Source of the DNA: Aporrectodea caliginosa
Lineage: Eukaryota; Annelida; Clitellata; Crassiclitellata; Lumbricidae
Assembly (NCBI GenBank): GCA_020284085.1
Contig: JACEVL010000062.1
Span: 3,915,110-3,979,109 of the forward strand
Reading direction: 5' to 3'
Length of the DNA stretch: 64,000 bases
Both the position numbers and the translations under genes were made by a program. The notes under the pieces were generated by a model, which was given only the letters and a program-made list of their open reading frames with translations, ran no database searches and was not told the origin of the DNA. Of the stretch, positions 17,850 through 28,080 are shown piece after piece (positions within the stretch are counted from its first letter, which is position 1; each line of letters starts with the position of its first letter).

Positions 17850-18313
17850 TAGATGGCGTCTCAGATTCCATAATGACCATCTCTGTTCAAGACGTAATTA
17901 CGTTGCCATGGCGACGTATATAGTTCCTTCCATGTTTCGGATTTGCTTGGATAGTTCCTTGGTTGAGTCTGCGTGCGATATTTTCTCAGTTATTAGCCTC
18001 TATTGCTGAGGCAATTTTTGAGAATTTAGTGACAGTTTGTTCGTAGCTTACTGAACAGTTATATAGTATTCTTCAGTTTTCGCTATGGAGTATATATAGT
18101 TCTCTGAAGTTTGCGACGTTTCTGTACGCTTGGTTAGGCCTTAGTTCTTCTGCGACAAAATCCGTTGGATTTACTGACTTCACTCGCATTAGACGTAGGC
18201 CTATATAGGCCTAGCCTATAGGCCGTAGGATTGTACTCGTGAGATATTACTTTATCTCGACACGCGTGGATTTAGCTGACTTTCAGAGCCACTGGAATTA
18301 CAACAGACTCTCA
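17850..18313 (+). promoter_or_regulatory. Putative promoter/5' UTR of the orphan ORF
   Basis: The last 460 bp before the ATG at 18314 are free of LINE and MITE sequence. The reading frame of the downstream ORF is open back to 18239 without an ATG, and a TTTCAG at about 18279-18284 could be a splice acceptor for an upstream noncoding exon. The region is inferred only from position. Confidence 0.3.
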
Positions 18314-19261
18314 ATGTTTCGTCAGCTGCGTCGAGCGCTACGGCGTCCGTCTCGACCGGAAGAGTCATGCGCTGAGGCAGAGAAAGGCAAAGCAGCTCCA
18401 ACGACCTCTGCCCCACATCGTCCTGCCACGGCAGAAGACGAAGAAAGAGCTGCCTGCTGTCCACAGTTCTTCCGGAGGAGATGGCGCCGAGTTGGTCCAG
18501 CTGGTTTTGAGGAGAGGAAGAAGGTTGACAGGAAGCTGAAGGAAGCTGCTGAGACAACAGTCGCTTCTATACTCAAGAATTCCTTGAAGATGTCGATGGC
18601 CAAGACAGATCTGCTGCAACCCAACACACAGAGAAAAAAGACCGAATCTGTTGGAGAGCCATCGGAAGACCAGAGTCTATCGGATGATGACGTTGCTTCG
18701 AGTGATCGACGTGAAGAGGCCACACGTGAAGCTGCAGCCAGTGTCGAGGGAGATGATGAAGAGGTGGCCGAAATACCTCTACTGAGACCATCTGCTCCAA
18801 GGATGAACCTCGCCTTGTATCGTGATGAGGAAGATGAGGACGGCAACGAGGAGCAGGCAATGCGTGGACTCCGATCATCTGCATCCAGCACTTCGTTGTT
18901 CAGAAGGACGGCAGCCGCGACGAACCTCACATGGAATGACAACGAGACGGAGGACGAGGAGGATCGTGCATCCCAACTGGAAGACGATTCAACTTCCACT
19001 TCAGGATCCAGGATTTCATGGGACACGGTAGACCACATGCGCTACATTGAACGCCGCGGCACTCTGCCACCTGGGCCACCGAAGAAGTCCGATCACCCGA
19101 TTCGTCCGGACCCAGATCAGTCAGACATTGTCGACTGTCTGTGCTGCTGCTGCTTTTCATTGTTCAAGCCCGATTTCGTGTGGAGGAAATCAACACCAGC
19201 CAATGCCAGACCTCACCAGAAAAAGGCAAAGGGCCGCAAAGACAGCAGAAGTCGGAGATAA
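18314..19261 (+). CDS. Orphan single-exon ORF, acidic/basic protein with CLCCCC motif
   Basis: The ATG at 18314 opens 315 codons to TAA. I do not recognise the family. The N-terminus is strongly basic (MFRQLRRALRRPSRP), followed by a Cys pair and FFRRRWRRVG, then a likely amphipathic helix (about 66-95, FEERKKVDRKLKEAAE). A long Ser/Glu/Asp-rich disordered part follows (about 105-235) with two related motifs, NLALYRDEEDEDGNEE and NLTWNDNETEDEED. A proline stretch LPPGPPKK, a CLCCCC cluster (residues 275-280) inside a hydrophobic patch, and a Lys/Arg tail end the protein. The Cys cluster next to basic residues could be palmitoylated and tether it to membrane; this is inference. GC content and codon choice look more like a gene than the flanks do. 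A 57-bp minisatellite begins about 100 bp after the stop. An alternative is a larger spliced gene of which this is one exon. Confidence 0.6.
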   Translation: MFRQLRRALRRPSRPEESCAEAEKGKAAPTTSAPHRPATAEDEERAACCPQFFRRRWRRVGPAGFEERKKVDRKLKEAAETTVASILKNSLKMSMAKTDLLQPNTQRKKTESVGEPSEDQSLSDDDVASSDRREEATREAAASVEGDDEEVAEIPLLRPSAPRMNLALYRDEEDEDGNEEQAMRGLRSSASSTSLFRRTAAATNLTWNDNETEDEEDRASQLEDDSTSTSGSRISWDTVDHMRYIERRGTLPPGPPKKSDHPIRPDPDQSDIVDCLCCCCFSLFKPDFVWRKSTPANARPHQKKAKGRKDSRSRR

Positions 19262-19359
19262 ACTGTTCGAATCCATCTGCGGAACAACATCTCACCTCAG
19301 CCTCACGTTCTACAGGCAGAAGAACGTCTCAGCCCGCCACAACCGCCCACGACACACCA

Positions 19360-20760
19360 CCCTCTACAGGCGGTAAAGTGCCTCCGCCTGCACCATTGGC
19401 CACCATCCACACGCCACCCTCTACAGGCGGTAAAGTGCCTCCGCTTGCACCAACGGCCACCATCCACACGCCATCCTCTACAGGCGGAAAAGTGCCTCCG
19501 CCTGCACCATTGGCCACCATCCATACGCCACCCTCTACAGGCGGTAAAGTGCCTCCGCCTGCACCATTGGCCACCATCCACACGCCACCCTCTACAGGCG
19601 GAAAAGTGCCTCCGCCTGCACCATTGGCCACCATCCACACGCCACCCTCTACAGGCGGTAAAGTGCCTCCGCCTGCACCAACGGCCACCATCCACACGCC
19701 ACCCTCTACAGGCGGTAAAGTGCCTCCGCTTGCACCAACGGCCACCATCCACACGCCATCCTCTACAGGCGGAAAAGTGCCTCCGCCTGCACCATTGGCC
19801 ACCATCCATACGCCACCCTCTACAGGCGGTAAAGTGCCTCCGCCTGCACCATTGGCCACCATCCACACGCCACCCTCTACAGGCGGAAAAGTGCCTCCGC
19901 CTGCACCATTGGCCACCATCCACACGCCACCCTCTACAGGCGGTAAAGTGCCTCCGCCTGCACCAACGGCCACCATCCACACGCCACCCTCTACAGGCGG
20001 TAAAGTGCCTCCGCCTGCACCAACGGCCACCATCCACACGCCACCCTCTACAGGCGGTAAAGTGCCTCCGCCTGCACCAACGGCCACCATCCACACTCCA
20101 TCTTCTACAGGCGGTAAAGTGCCTCCGCCTGCACCATTGGCCACCATCTTACACTCCATCTTCTACAGACGGTAAAGAGCCTCCGTCTGCACCAACGGCC
20201 ACCATCTTCTACAGGCGGTAAAGAGCCTCCGCCTGCACCAACGGCCACCATCTTCTACAGGCGGTAAAGAGCCTCCGCCTGCACCAACGGCCACCATCCA
20301 CACTCCATCTTCTACAGGCGGTAAAGTGCCTCCGCCTGCACCAACGGCCACCATCCACACTCCATCTTCTACAGGCGGTAAAGAGCCTCCGCCTGCACCA
20401 ACGGCCACCATCTTCTACAGGCGGTAAAGAGCCTCCGCCTGCACCAACGGCCACCATCTTCTACAGGCGGTAAAGAGCCTCCGCCTGCACCAACGGCCAC
20501 CATCTTCTACAGGCGGTAAAGAGCCTCCGCCTGCACCAACGGCCACCATCTTACACACCATCTTCTACAGGCGGTAAAGAGCCTCCGCCTGCACCAACGG
20601 CCACCATCTTCTACAGGCGGTAAAGAGCCTCCGCCTGCACCAACGGCCACCATCCTCTACAGGCGGTAAAGTGCCTCCGTCTGCACCAACGGCCACCATC
20701 TTACACACCATCTTCTACGGGCGGTAAAGTGCCTCCGTCTGCACCAACGGCCACCATCTA
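19360..20760. repeat. 57-bp minisatellite with higher-order structure
   Basis: About 25 tandem units. The 5' two-thirds uses 57-bp units (19 codons, STGGKVPPPAPTATIHTPP in one plus frame). From about 20160 many units are 46 bp, lacking an 11-bp CCACACTCCAT-like piece, which breaks the frame. In the regular part, variant positions (GGT/GGA, TTG/ACG, CTTG/CCTG) repeat with a period of five units (285 bp; about 19430-19715 and 19715-20000). Each unit contains CTCTACAG followed by GGTAAAG. Confidence 0.95.
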
Positions 20761-20829
20761 CAGACAACCAAGAGCCTCTGCCCGCTACCCACCTCTACAG
20801 ACAGTAAAGTACCTCTGCCTGCTACCACA

Positions 20830-21150
20830 GCCTACACGTTCTACAGAAAAAGCTTCTGCCTGCTACGACAGCGTACACGTTCTACAGAAAGAAAAAGCTT
20901 CTGCCTGCTACGACAGCCTACACATTCTACAGAAAGAAAAACCTTCTTCCTGCTACGACACCCTACACATTCTACAGAAAGAAAAAGCTTCTGCCTGCTA
21001 CAACAGCCTACACATTCTACAGAAAGAAAAAGCTTCTTCCTGCTACGACACCCTACACATTCTACACAAAGAAAAAGCTTCTGCCTGCTACGACAGCCTA
21101 CACATTCTACAGAAAGAAAAAGCTTCTTCATGCTACGACAGCCTAACGTG
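20830..21150. repeat. 45-bp minisatellite (HILQKEKASACYDSL-type)
   Basis: About seven units of 45 bp, each ATTCTACAGAAAGAAAAAGC then TTCTGCCTGCTACGACAGCC. In one plus frame it reads as 15-residue units and stays open to a TAG at 21170-21172. The TTCTACAG core and CTGCC words are shared with the 57-bp minisatellite, so the two arrays are probably related. Confidence 0.9.
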
Positions 21151-21175
21151 TTTTGAAGGCTACAGAATTTAGGTC

Positions 21176-21181
21176 AATAAA
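21176..21181 (+). terminator. Candidate poly(A) signal AATAAA
   Basis: The first canonical AATAAA after the minisatellites; it could serve a transcript from the orphan ORF whose 3' UTR contains both arrays. Position is the only support. Confidence 0.35.
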
Positions 21182-21773
21182 CTGAGGTTAAGTTACAAGG
21201 GTGATAATTCGAGTACATGTAACCTTAATTAACTGACTCCTCCCAAAGACCAAGATATACTATGAACAAGTGCATCACCATGTCTGGTGCCTATAGGAAA
21301 ACGAAACACTTCTTATCCATCCGTCAGACTCCAACGTTGAAATATCTGCTAGCCAATAGTCCGATTAGGACCGAAAAAACTGTGTTGCAATAAACAAAAC
21401 TTCAATCGATGCAAGTTTGATAAAACATAATTTATTGTTTGTGCTTGCAGTAGATGTAGCCTGGCCAATGACTATTTATTCGTCAGTATAACCAATCACA
21501 TCCCTCAAGTTAAATATGCCAAAAATTAGTGTAACACAGTAGCAGACGTAGGTCCTAAAATTTAGTACAGGTTTACGGCCTGATTTTGATGTATTGTATG
21601 TGATCATTTATAAAGTGCTTCTCACAGCATAAGCCTTTCAGAAGCGTTCCCAGTGCGAGGTACAGCCTTGTGATATTGCAGTTCTTGATGTGGCCTCCAC
21701 ATGTAGCATTATATGAAGGATTTATATCTATATATATCCAGTGTACTTTAAATTACTAACATGTTGAGCAGAC
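21182..21773. other. Tail-to-tail intergenic region
   Basis: Between the orphan ORF transcript (plus) and ERCC8 (minus). TTTATT at about 21431 and 21475 is AATAAA on the minus strand, a likely ERCC8 poly(A) signal. No other feature seen. Confidence 0.4.
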
Positions 21774-24700
21774 TCAGTCTTCATCGCTGCTCCATGCATC
21801 TGCCGTGCCAACCACTCTGCTTGAAAATTTTGTCCGATTTTGGCTGGTGCCCTGCCTAGTACTGTTCACAAAATCTTCATAGGCACTGACCGACTCGGTC
21901 TGTGGCAACCAAATTAAAATGTTCCTATCGTTAGCCCCGCTGTACAGTTCATGGGCCTCTGTGTTGTAGAAACAACAGTTGACCTGGTTGTAGTGACCTC
22001 GCAGTGTGGCCACATGGTCACCACTAAAAATGTCATACACTTCAACATTCCCATCCGAAGGAACAAACACAACGGACTGAGATGCATCGTCAGACACAGC
22101 AAACTTGACTGTACTGCGTCTCTTGTTGACTATTCTTCCGTAGTTGACGAGTTTGTTTCGGCCGGTCTGGGTGTCCCAGAGTCGAAGGTTATCATCAGTG
22201 CCAAGGCTGAGTAGATGAAGACCATCCGGAAGAAAGCTCAAGCCATTCACAGATCCATCGTGTGCTGTGCTCACTAAATCGACATACAACAGCCATTTAA
22301 GTACACACGCTGAACTCATCTTGCCTGTCTTGTCACCACAAATATAAGAGACGTGCAAATTGAGGCAAGAAAATATTTGCAGAATGTGATGACAAAAACT
22401 AATCATTATTGCCTCTCAAGATTTATGACTGTAAACAAATCAAAATCAAACATGCTTTTGTTCGTCATAAAACACTAGCTTCACATCTGAAAACCGTTAA
22501 ACTCATTCACGTCGAACCCTCACTACAACATGTGTTGGTATAATATAAATATGGTTAGAACATGGTCACAGATTAGATTCCATATTTATTTATAGAAACA
22601 TGTGATCTGGAAAAAACTCATAGGAATGCTTAAAATTCACAGCAACACAGACAATTACATGGTTGCAAAGATCATTCAGTTTAACATGACCTCAACGTAA
22701 CATGGCATGTGTTTCCTTCCAGATTGATACTAAATCTCATTTTATGGCAAGGGTCCATGTTGCATAATGCTAAACAGGCAAGTAGGCAATACTGTATGGC
22801 AATACTTTCCTTTTAGAAATTCAGCTTCAGCATTGAAACTCAAACTAAAGGGTTTTCATGATTCTGTAATACAGTGATTTTAAGGCAACTAATAAACCAG
22901 AAACATGAATAGTCAAACTGATCTCAAGTGAAACTGGCTGTGCTAAAACTCAAAGTAAGTGAAGAGATCAAACAAACCTGAATGTGGACCAGCTGAAGTA
23001 TCGCCATTATGCTGATCAAGAAGCATTCGACTTCCTTTAGCGCTTCGAATGTCCCAGAACCTCAAGATACTATCCTGTCTAGGTTACAAAAATAGGTATC
23101 ATGAGAAGACATGACAAGAAGCCTTTATAAACATTCTTGAACACTTAACAATGCCTAGGTGACTCAAGAGAAAACTTCTCACAATTAACCAAAATTAAGA
23201 GGCAGACCAAGACAAAAAGTTATCGACATATAAACAAATAATATTTAACGTGAACTCAGAAAGACAATAAGCAAAAAACATGACTTTCTATTTCTCCACT
23301 ATGAAATTTCTGATCTCCAACAAGGGCAAGTGAAGTACTTTCTTCGATTGCTGAAGTGTAAATTTTAGTACAAACTTGCAGCAATCTAGAATTTCCGAAA
23401 TCAAGAGTCACTTGTAATTTGCAAAAACAGCATTATAAAGACAGAATTACGTTAGCTTCTAAGGCACTGTTACAGCAATATATCAATCAACTGCACACCA
23501 ATGCCAAATGTGCAAATCTGGTCAATTTCATGTCAGTCCAAAGAGCAGGTTTAAAGAATGAGGTAAACAGAGAGACTACAAAACTTTGCAGAGTCCACAC
23601 AGACTGAAGAAATTTGACCCACTAAACCAACAACTGCAAAAGCTCTATGTATAAACAATCAATACAAGGACTAGAACTCTGAGCATGGTGTCAATGTCAA
23701 CTATGGATTGGTCTCCACTGCTGGTTCGGCTCTACATAAATGCAAGATCCTGTCAGTAGTGACCTTTCTAGTTTAATATCTGAGTAGCATTACTCGTATA
23801 AGTTTATCAACGAACTAATGTTCTTACTGAATTTTCACACCACGTAGGACTATGTAGGCTAAGCTTTGCCAGGTAGAAAAAGGCACTAAATAAGTGTAGA
23901 ACTGTAGATACATACATACAGAAAGTATTTACCCAGCAGTTGCCAGAAGGAATTCGTCGTGAGGTGACCATCTAACGGCCATGACTGACTTGCGATGTCC
24001 ACGGAGGGTGTGTGTTTTGGAACCAGACTTCAGGTCAACAAGTTGAACCAGGTTTGAGTCAGAAACTGCAACAGCCACTAAGCAGTGAGTTGTGGCAACT
24101 GGGGACATGTGGTGATTGTAGACGCTTCCACTGAACTGAAACTGTCCAGCTGTCTAACAAACACAGAAAGCAACAACAAAGAATAAACACATCATACGAA
24201 ATGCCGGTCTAACAATTCTTTAACCCTTTAATGACGAGCGTGTATTAAAATGTATGGGAAACCATAAGCAGCTCGTCGTTAAAGGGTTAAAACCAATACA
24301 GTTAAAATTAGAAGTTTGTCCAGATCCCTGATTACACCTCTTGTTTTGTTAAGACGTTAACAAGCTGCCCCTTTCCCTTCTTTGCTTACCTAATACTTTT
24401 GATATCCCTGAACATACTACATTTTTGTCAAATATACAAGATAAAGAAAGAACAGGGAACTTGGAATGTCTTTCTATCCTAGCATGGAGTCGAACCTCCA
24501 AAATGAAAGTAAACAATCCAGCATAATATCCACTATGCACCATTATAATTTAAACTCTTATGATACTCCAGCAATAGACACTTTTCAAGAGTATAAGACT
24601 CCCTACCCAACGGTTCAGACTATCTCCCACTCAACATACATGTTTTGCATACATTTGTTCCAATTCAGATGTCTTTGCCTTCAGTCAACAAGTTGCTACC

Positions 24701-25983
24701 AATAACTATACTGCTATACTATGAAATTCCATTAGCTCTAGCACATATCTCATGTTTAGCACAGCTGCAGTGTATTTAATTATATTAACTTGAGCTTTAT
24801 AAATCTTCATATAAAAACAATGAACCAAAGCACTAACATCTTACCACAAGAGTATTTGTGTCCCAAACTTTAAGAGATTTATCTAGGCTGCTTGAAAGGA
24901 ATAGTCCTGTGTCGACTGGATACCACTGGACTGTTGCAACAGAATACTTGTGGCAGTATTTATTTCTTCGACCAATCATACAGACGGAAGGGTACGTGAA
25001 TTGCGGACTACCACCGGTGTTGTGCATATCGTGTATAACAATCACACCATCTCCACCACCAGAGAGGAGGCTTTAACATTCAAAACAATCTCAAGTCATA
25101 CTTTAGTTGCTGAAAGTACATAAGTAGAAAAAATTATTACCAAATTAACTGAATATCCTTTTGGTAAAATTTAAAAAAAAATGCAAATCATACATATACT
25201 TGTCTACTCTCTTCTCAATTATGCCAACTCGATTTTTGTAGGAATCTCAGATTTTTAACTCCGCAGGTTTCAATGCATCCAAAAATTCCCAGGCTCATGT
25301 GGTGCTATGTGCATCTTCTCATACAGACTCCTTAACCCAACTTGGTTAGCTCAGCTGCACTGGCTTCCTACAGATTTAAGAATACGATTTAAACTGGCTG
25401 TCCATCCCATAAAATCCTTAGAATGAGCAGTCCTACCTACCTTCAACCTCTAGTCTCTTCTTACATCCTTTTCTGCAGCCTGTGATCTTTGGGTATCCAT
25501 GGTTTTCTGGCTAAGCCACAATGCAGACTGTCATATATCTGCACCAAGAAAAGTCACTGACTAACAATGTTTCTCCAATGCTTGAACTCTTTCTCCTCCT
25601 TCAAAAGACTGTCAAAACGGACTATTTCTCACTCACTTTTCAAAATCCATATATTTCTAACTGTTTTTCTTCTGACAACCAACTACCTATGCTTCAGACT
25701 CGTATTTTATGACTTTGAACCTGTTAAAAATACCTTAATAATAAATAAGAATATTTGATGAGGCACATTTTCAGCTTCTTATTCTTTGCTGAAAAACATG
25801 AACTTACTGCCGATTTTCCACTGGATCGAGGTCCAGGGAGTTGATTCCTGCTGAATGATCTTTTGTGACATCACAGTACTTGCTCAGGTGCATGCAGTGT
25901 GCTCGTCGAGAACTCTCTGCACGAAACAATTGATTTGGCAAATCAATGCCACGTTCTCTTCTCTCCAACAGCTTCAGCATCAT
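21774..25983 (-). CDS. ERCC8: ERCC8 (CSA), WD40 protein of transcription-coupled repair
   Basis: Coding exons in transcript order: 25983-25808, 25070-24845, 24153-23933, 23078-22978, 22273-21774. All have GT/AG and consistent phase; total 1224 nt, or 407 residues (human 396). ERCC8 is the WD40 substrate receptor of a CUL4-DDB1 ubiquitin ligase that acts with CSB at RNA polymerase II stalled on DNA damage. Visible features are the N-terminal [12 protein letters not shown] segment that resembles the human start, the GINSLDLDP and [14 protein letters not shown] blade, LKVWDTNT (Trp128), LRFWDIR (Trp216), LRLWDTQTG (Trp274) and ILIW (Trp363). The acidic tail ends AWSSDED, like the human C-terminus. 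Two adjacent ATGs begin the frame; I used the first. The first intron contains a LINE relic and the second a tiny piggyBac-like MITE. It is head-to-head with CEPT1, 2.07 kb apart. Confidence 0.95.
24224..24286. mobile_element. 63-bp piggyBac-like micro-MITE
   Basis: Flanked by TTAA on both sides (24220-24223 and 24287-24290), with 16-bp inverted ends CCCTTTAATGACGAGC and GCTCGTCGTTAAAGGG. TTAA target sites and CCC-starting termini are typical of piggyBac. A diverged copy lies at 33496-33565. It sits in ERCC8 intron 2. Confidence 0.8.
25290..25690 (+). mobile_element. LINE reverse-transcriptase C-terminal relic in ERCC8 intron 1
   Basis: Frames around 25345-25620 recall [18 protein letters not shown], a hallmark of CR1/L2 ORF2 ends, followed by a leucine-rich stretch and SAACDLW. 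Stops interrupt it. Confidence 0.65.
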
Positions 25984-28054
25984 CTAATGCCAAGCACCTC
26001 TCTATCAGAAACTGGCGATATGCAACATCAAGACGGTCTAGAACTTTTGTCAAAACGCTATGAAATTACACAAACATCTGGCTGAATACCTGCATACAAA
26101 CACAAACACCAAATAACATTAAATGGGCAAACATGGAAGTATTTACTTGCTGGTGTTGTCAACTGCTTTTGAGAAGTAAAAGCAAAGCAAAAGTATATTA
26201 CATACAATAGTAGGTCATTGTTTTTTCAAGAGACATGATGAATGAGGCACATCAATAAGTGGAACAATCAGGCAATCAACTTACAATTAATAACAATTGT
26301 AAGCACTTAACCACTTTAATCAGCAGAGTCAGACACAGAAGTCAAGACCTGGATAACCGCTAACTGGCTGTGGCTGAAAGCACCCAAACCCAATATTTAC
26401 ACATAACAATAATACACAAATACATGATACGCAAAATCAATAGACAAAGTTTCAGCAGCAGTAAATGATGCACTTCATCAAATGACCTATACTTAGTGAA
26501 GCTAGAAGTTGCTGAGCCTGCAAAGATTGTCCACAGTTAGCCCTGAATATATCTCCAACCAGAAGCAATCCAAAGCCATGCACAAGATTTTCTCAGTCCC
26601 AATGTAATTCTTATTGTTAAACAACTTGTAATGCATGCAAAGTCATAGAGAATTCATGCAAATCTGAGGTGGACTTACTCATGTGAAATGCAGTTAGATA
26701 TTTAGATGTTTCAAAGCCAACAACAGTAGGTTTTGAGATACTTCTAGAAGGTTGAAAGAGTTCGAGCATCAGGTAGTCAGTTTCATGGGACAGCTTTTAT
26801 GGTAGTCAGTTTTCCTTGGGACAGTGGCATAGAATGCATAAGAGCCCATAACAGTAACTGTTCTACTCAGCCAAAAACCCATACCCAAAGATCACAGGCT
26901 GTGAAAATGGTTGCAAGGAGAGATTAGTGGTCTAAGATATGTAGGAGTGCTCCAGTAAAGATTCATAGGTCGCTATATAAAAACGTGTACATTTACATTA
27001 AGGTGTGACGTCGTTGAATGTCGGCAGGTAATGTGAAATATCGCAACTTTCGAGCGCTGATTCAGCACCTCATAATGTGCCCATTTACCACTGTGAATTA
27101 CTAAATAACTAAACGCCTGTGAGTAAACTGTTTCTGACGACTAAACTTTTTGGGCGCTTAAGAAATCCGGAGATTGTGGTAAACACAGTTTTTAATTGTA
27201 ACGTATGATACAACCATTCACGGTGTGTTGCAATAAGAAGAGTACCTCTGTAATGTTTGCATTTTTTCTTTGAGGCTGGTTCCCTAAGGCCCACTTGTAT
27301 ATGTTCGAATATTCGTAATTAATCGCGATCTATTTGAACTACGAGCAGAGCACCAAAAACAAAATCAAATATACTGATAAACTACCACATGAATGGCCAC
27401 CGCGAAGACGAGAGTGCGGTTAGCAGGTGGTTGAGTAAATGATATTCTTACCTACCTACTTACTTACTTATTTAGAACACAACCACTTTCTCTGTCTGTC
27501 TTCCACCATCACAGTATAAATATAATTGCTTATACTGTGCCACCACAGACAACTCTCGCTCTCAGATCCTTATACAGCACTAAACTAATTTTTAAAGTTA
27601 AACTTCAACTCTTTTTCAACTAAAATATAACAGTTTAACTATAGTTGGCAACTGATCTTGTAAATTTTGCAAGATTCAAGATTCAAGACTTTTTAAATTA
27701 ACTAAACTAAACATAGATAAATTATTTTCAATTTCAAATTAACTGTAAATTAAAATTGAAACTGCAAGTACATCATCATCGCAAAAAATTTCAAAATAAT
27801 GGCAATATTATCTGCGCGATCATAGTAATTCTAGTTATCAACTTCACACGTACCACCGCGACGAAGCACACAAAAAGACATGCGCTATATAAACGTAATA
27901 TCGGAACGTTGTTCAGCTGTGTTGTGTCATATGAGGCGTTGGGTCCAGTATTTAAGTTCATTTTTAGGACATTGTAATTGAATTTCAGGTTATTTTATAC
28001 CAGTGATTAGGCTATTTTGACTTTAGTATTCGTCGTAAGAGTTCTTTATGCGAA
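25984..28054. promoter_or_regulatory. Head-to-head region between ERCC8 and CEPT1
   Basis: The two genes diverge from this 2.07-kb spacer, which must hold both promoters, shared or separate. A TGACGTCG at about 27005 resembles a CRE. The spacer also contains a minus-strand LINE relic near 26750-26990 and ACTT repeats near 27455. I see no additional coding exon. Confidence 0.5.
26750..26990 (-). mobile_element. LINE 3'-end relic
   Basis: On the minus strand a word order like that of the relics at 10505 and 25290 appears: CAGCCTGTGATCTTTGGGTA, then TGGCTGAGTAGAACAGTTAC and TATGGGCTCTTATGCATTC. It matches the arginine- and serine-rich tail region of the same LINE group. Confidence 0.55.
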
Positions 28055-28080
28055 ATGAGCTTCCCAAAGAAGGCAGATAA
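28048..28080 (+). promoter_or_regulatory. Overlapping upstream ORF at the CEPT1 start
   Basis: An ATG 7 nt before the CEPT1 start codon opens a 10-codon ORF in another frame that ends at TAA 28078-28080, inside the CEPT1 coding sequence. If it is transcribed it could compete for initiation. Confidence 0.5.

Noticed and set aside
19303..20159. Long minus-strand ORFs (263 and 276 codons) in the minisatellite
   Set aside because: They are by-products of a 57-bp period without stops; no start context or sequence outside the array supports them.
19360..20760. CRISPR-like array
   Set aside because: Units are contiguous and near-identical without unique spacers, in a eukaryotic setting; it is a minisatellite.
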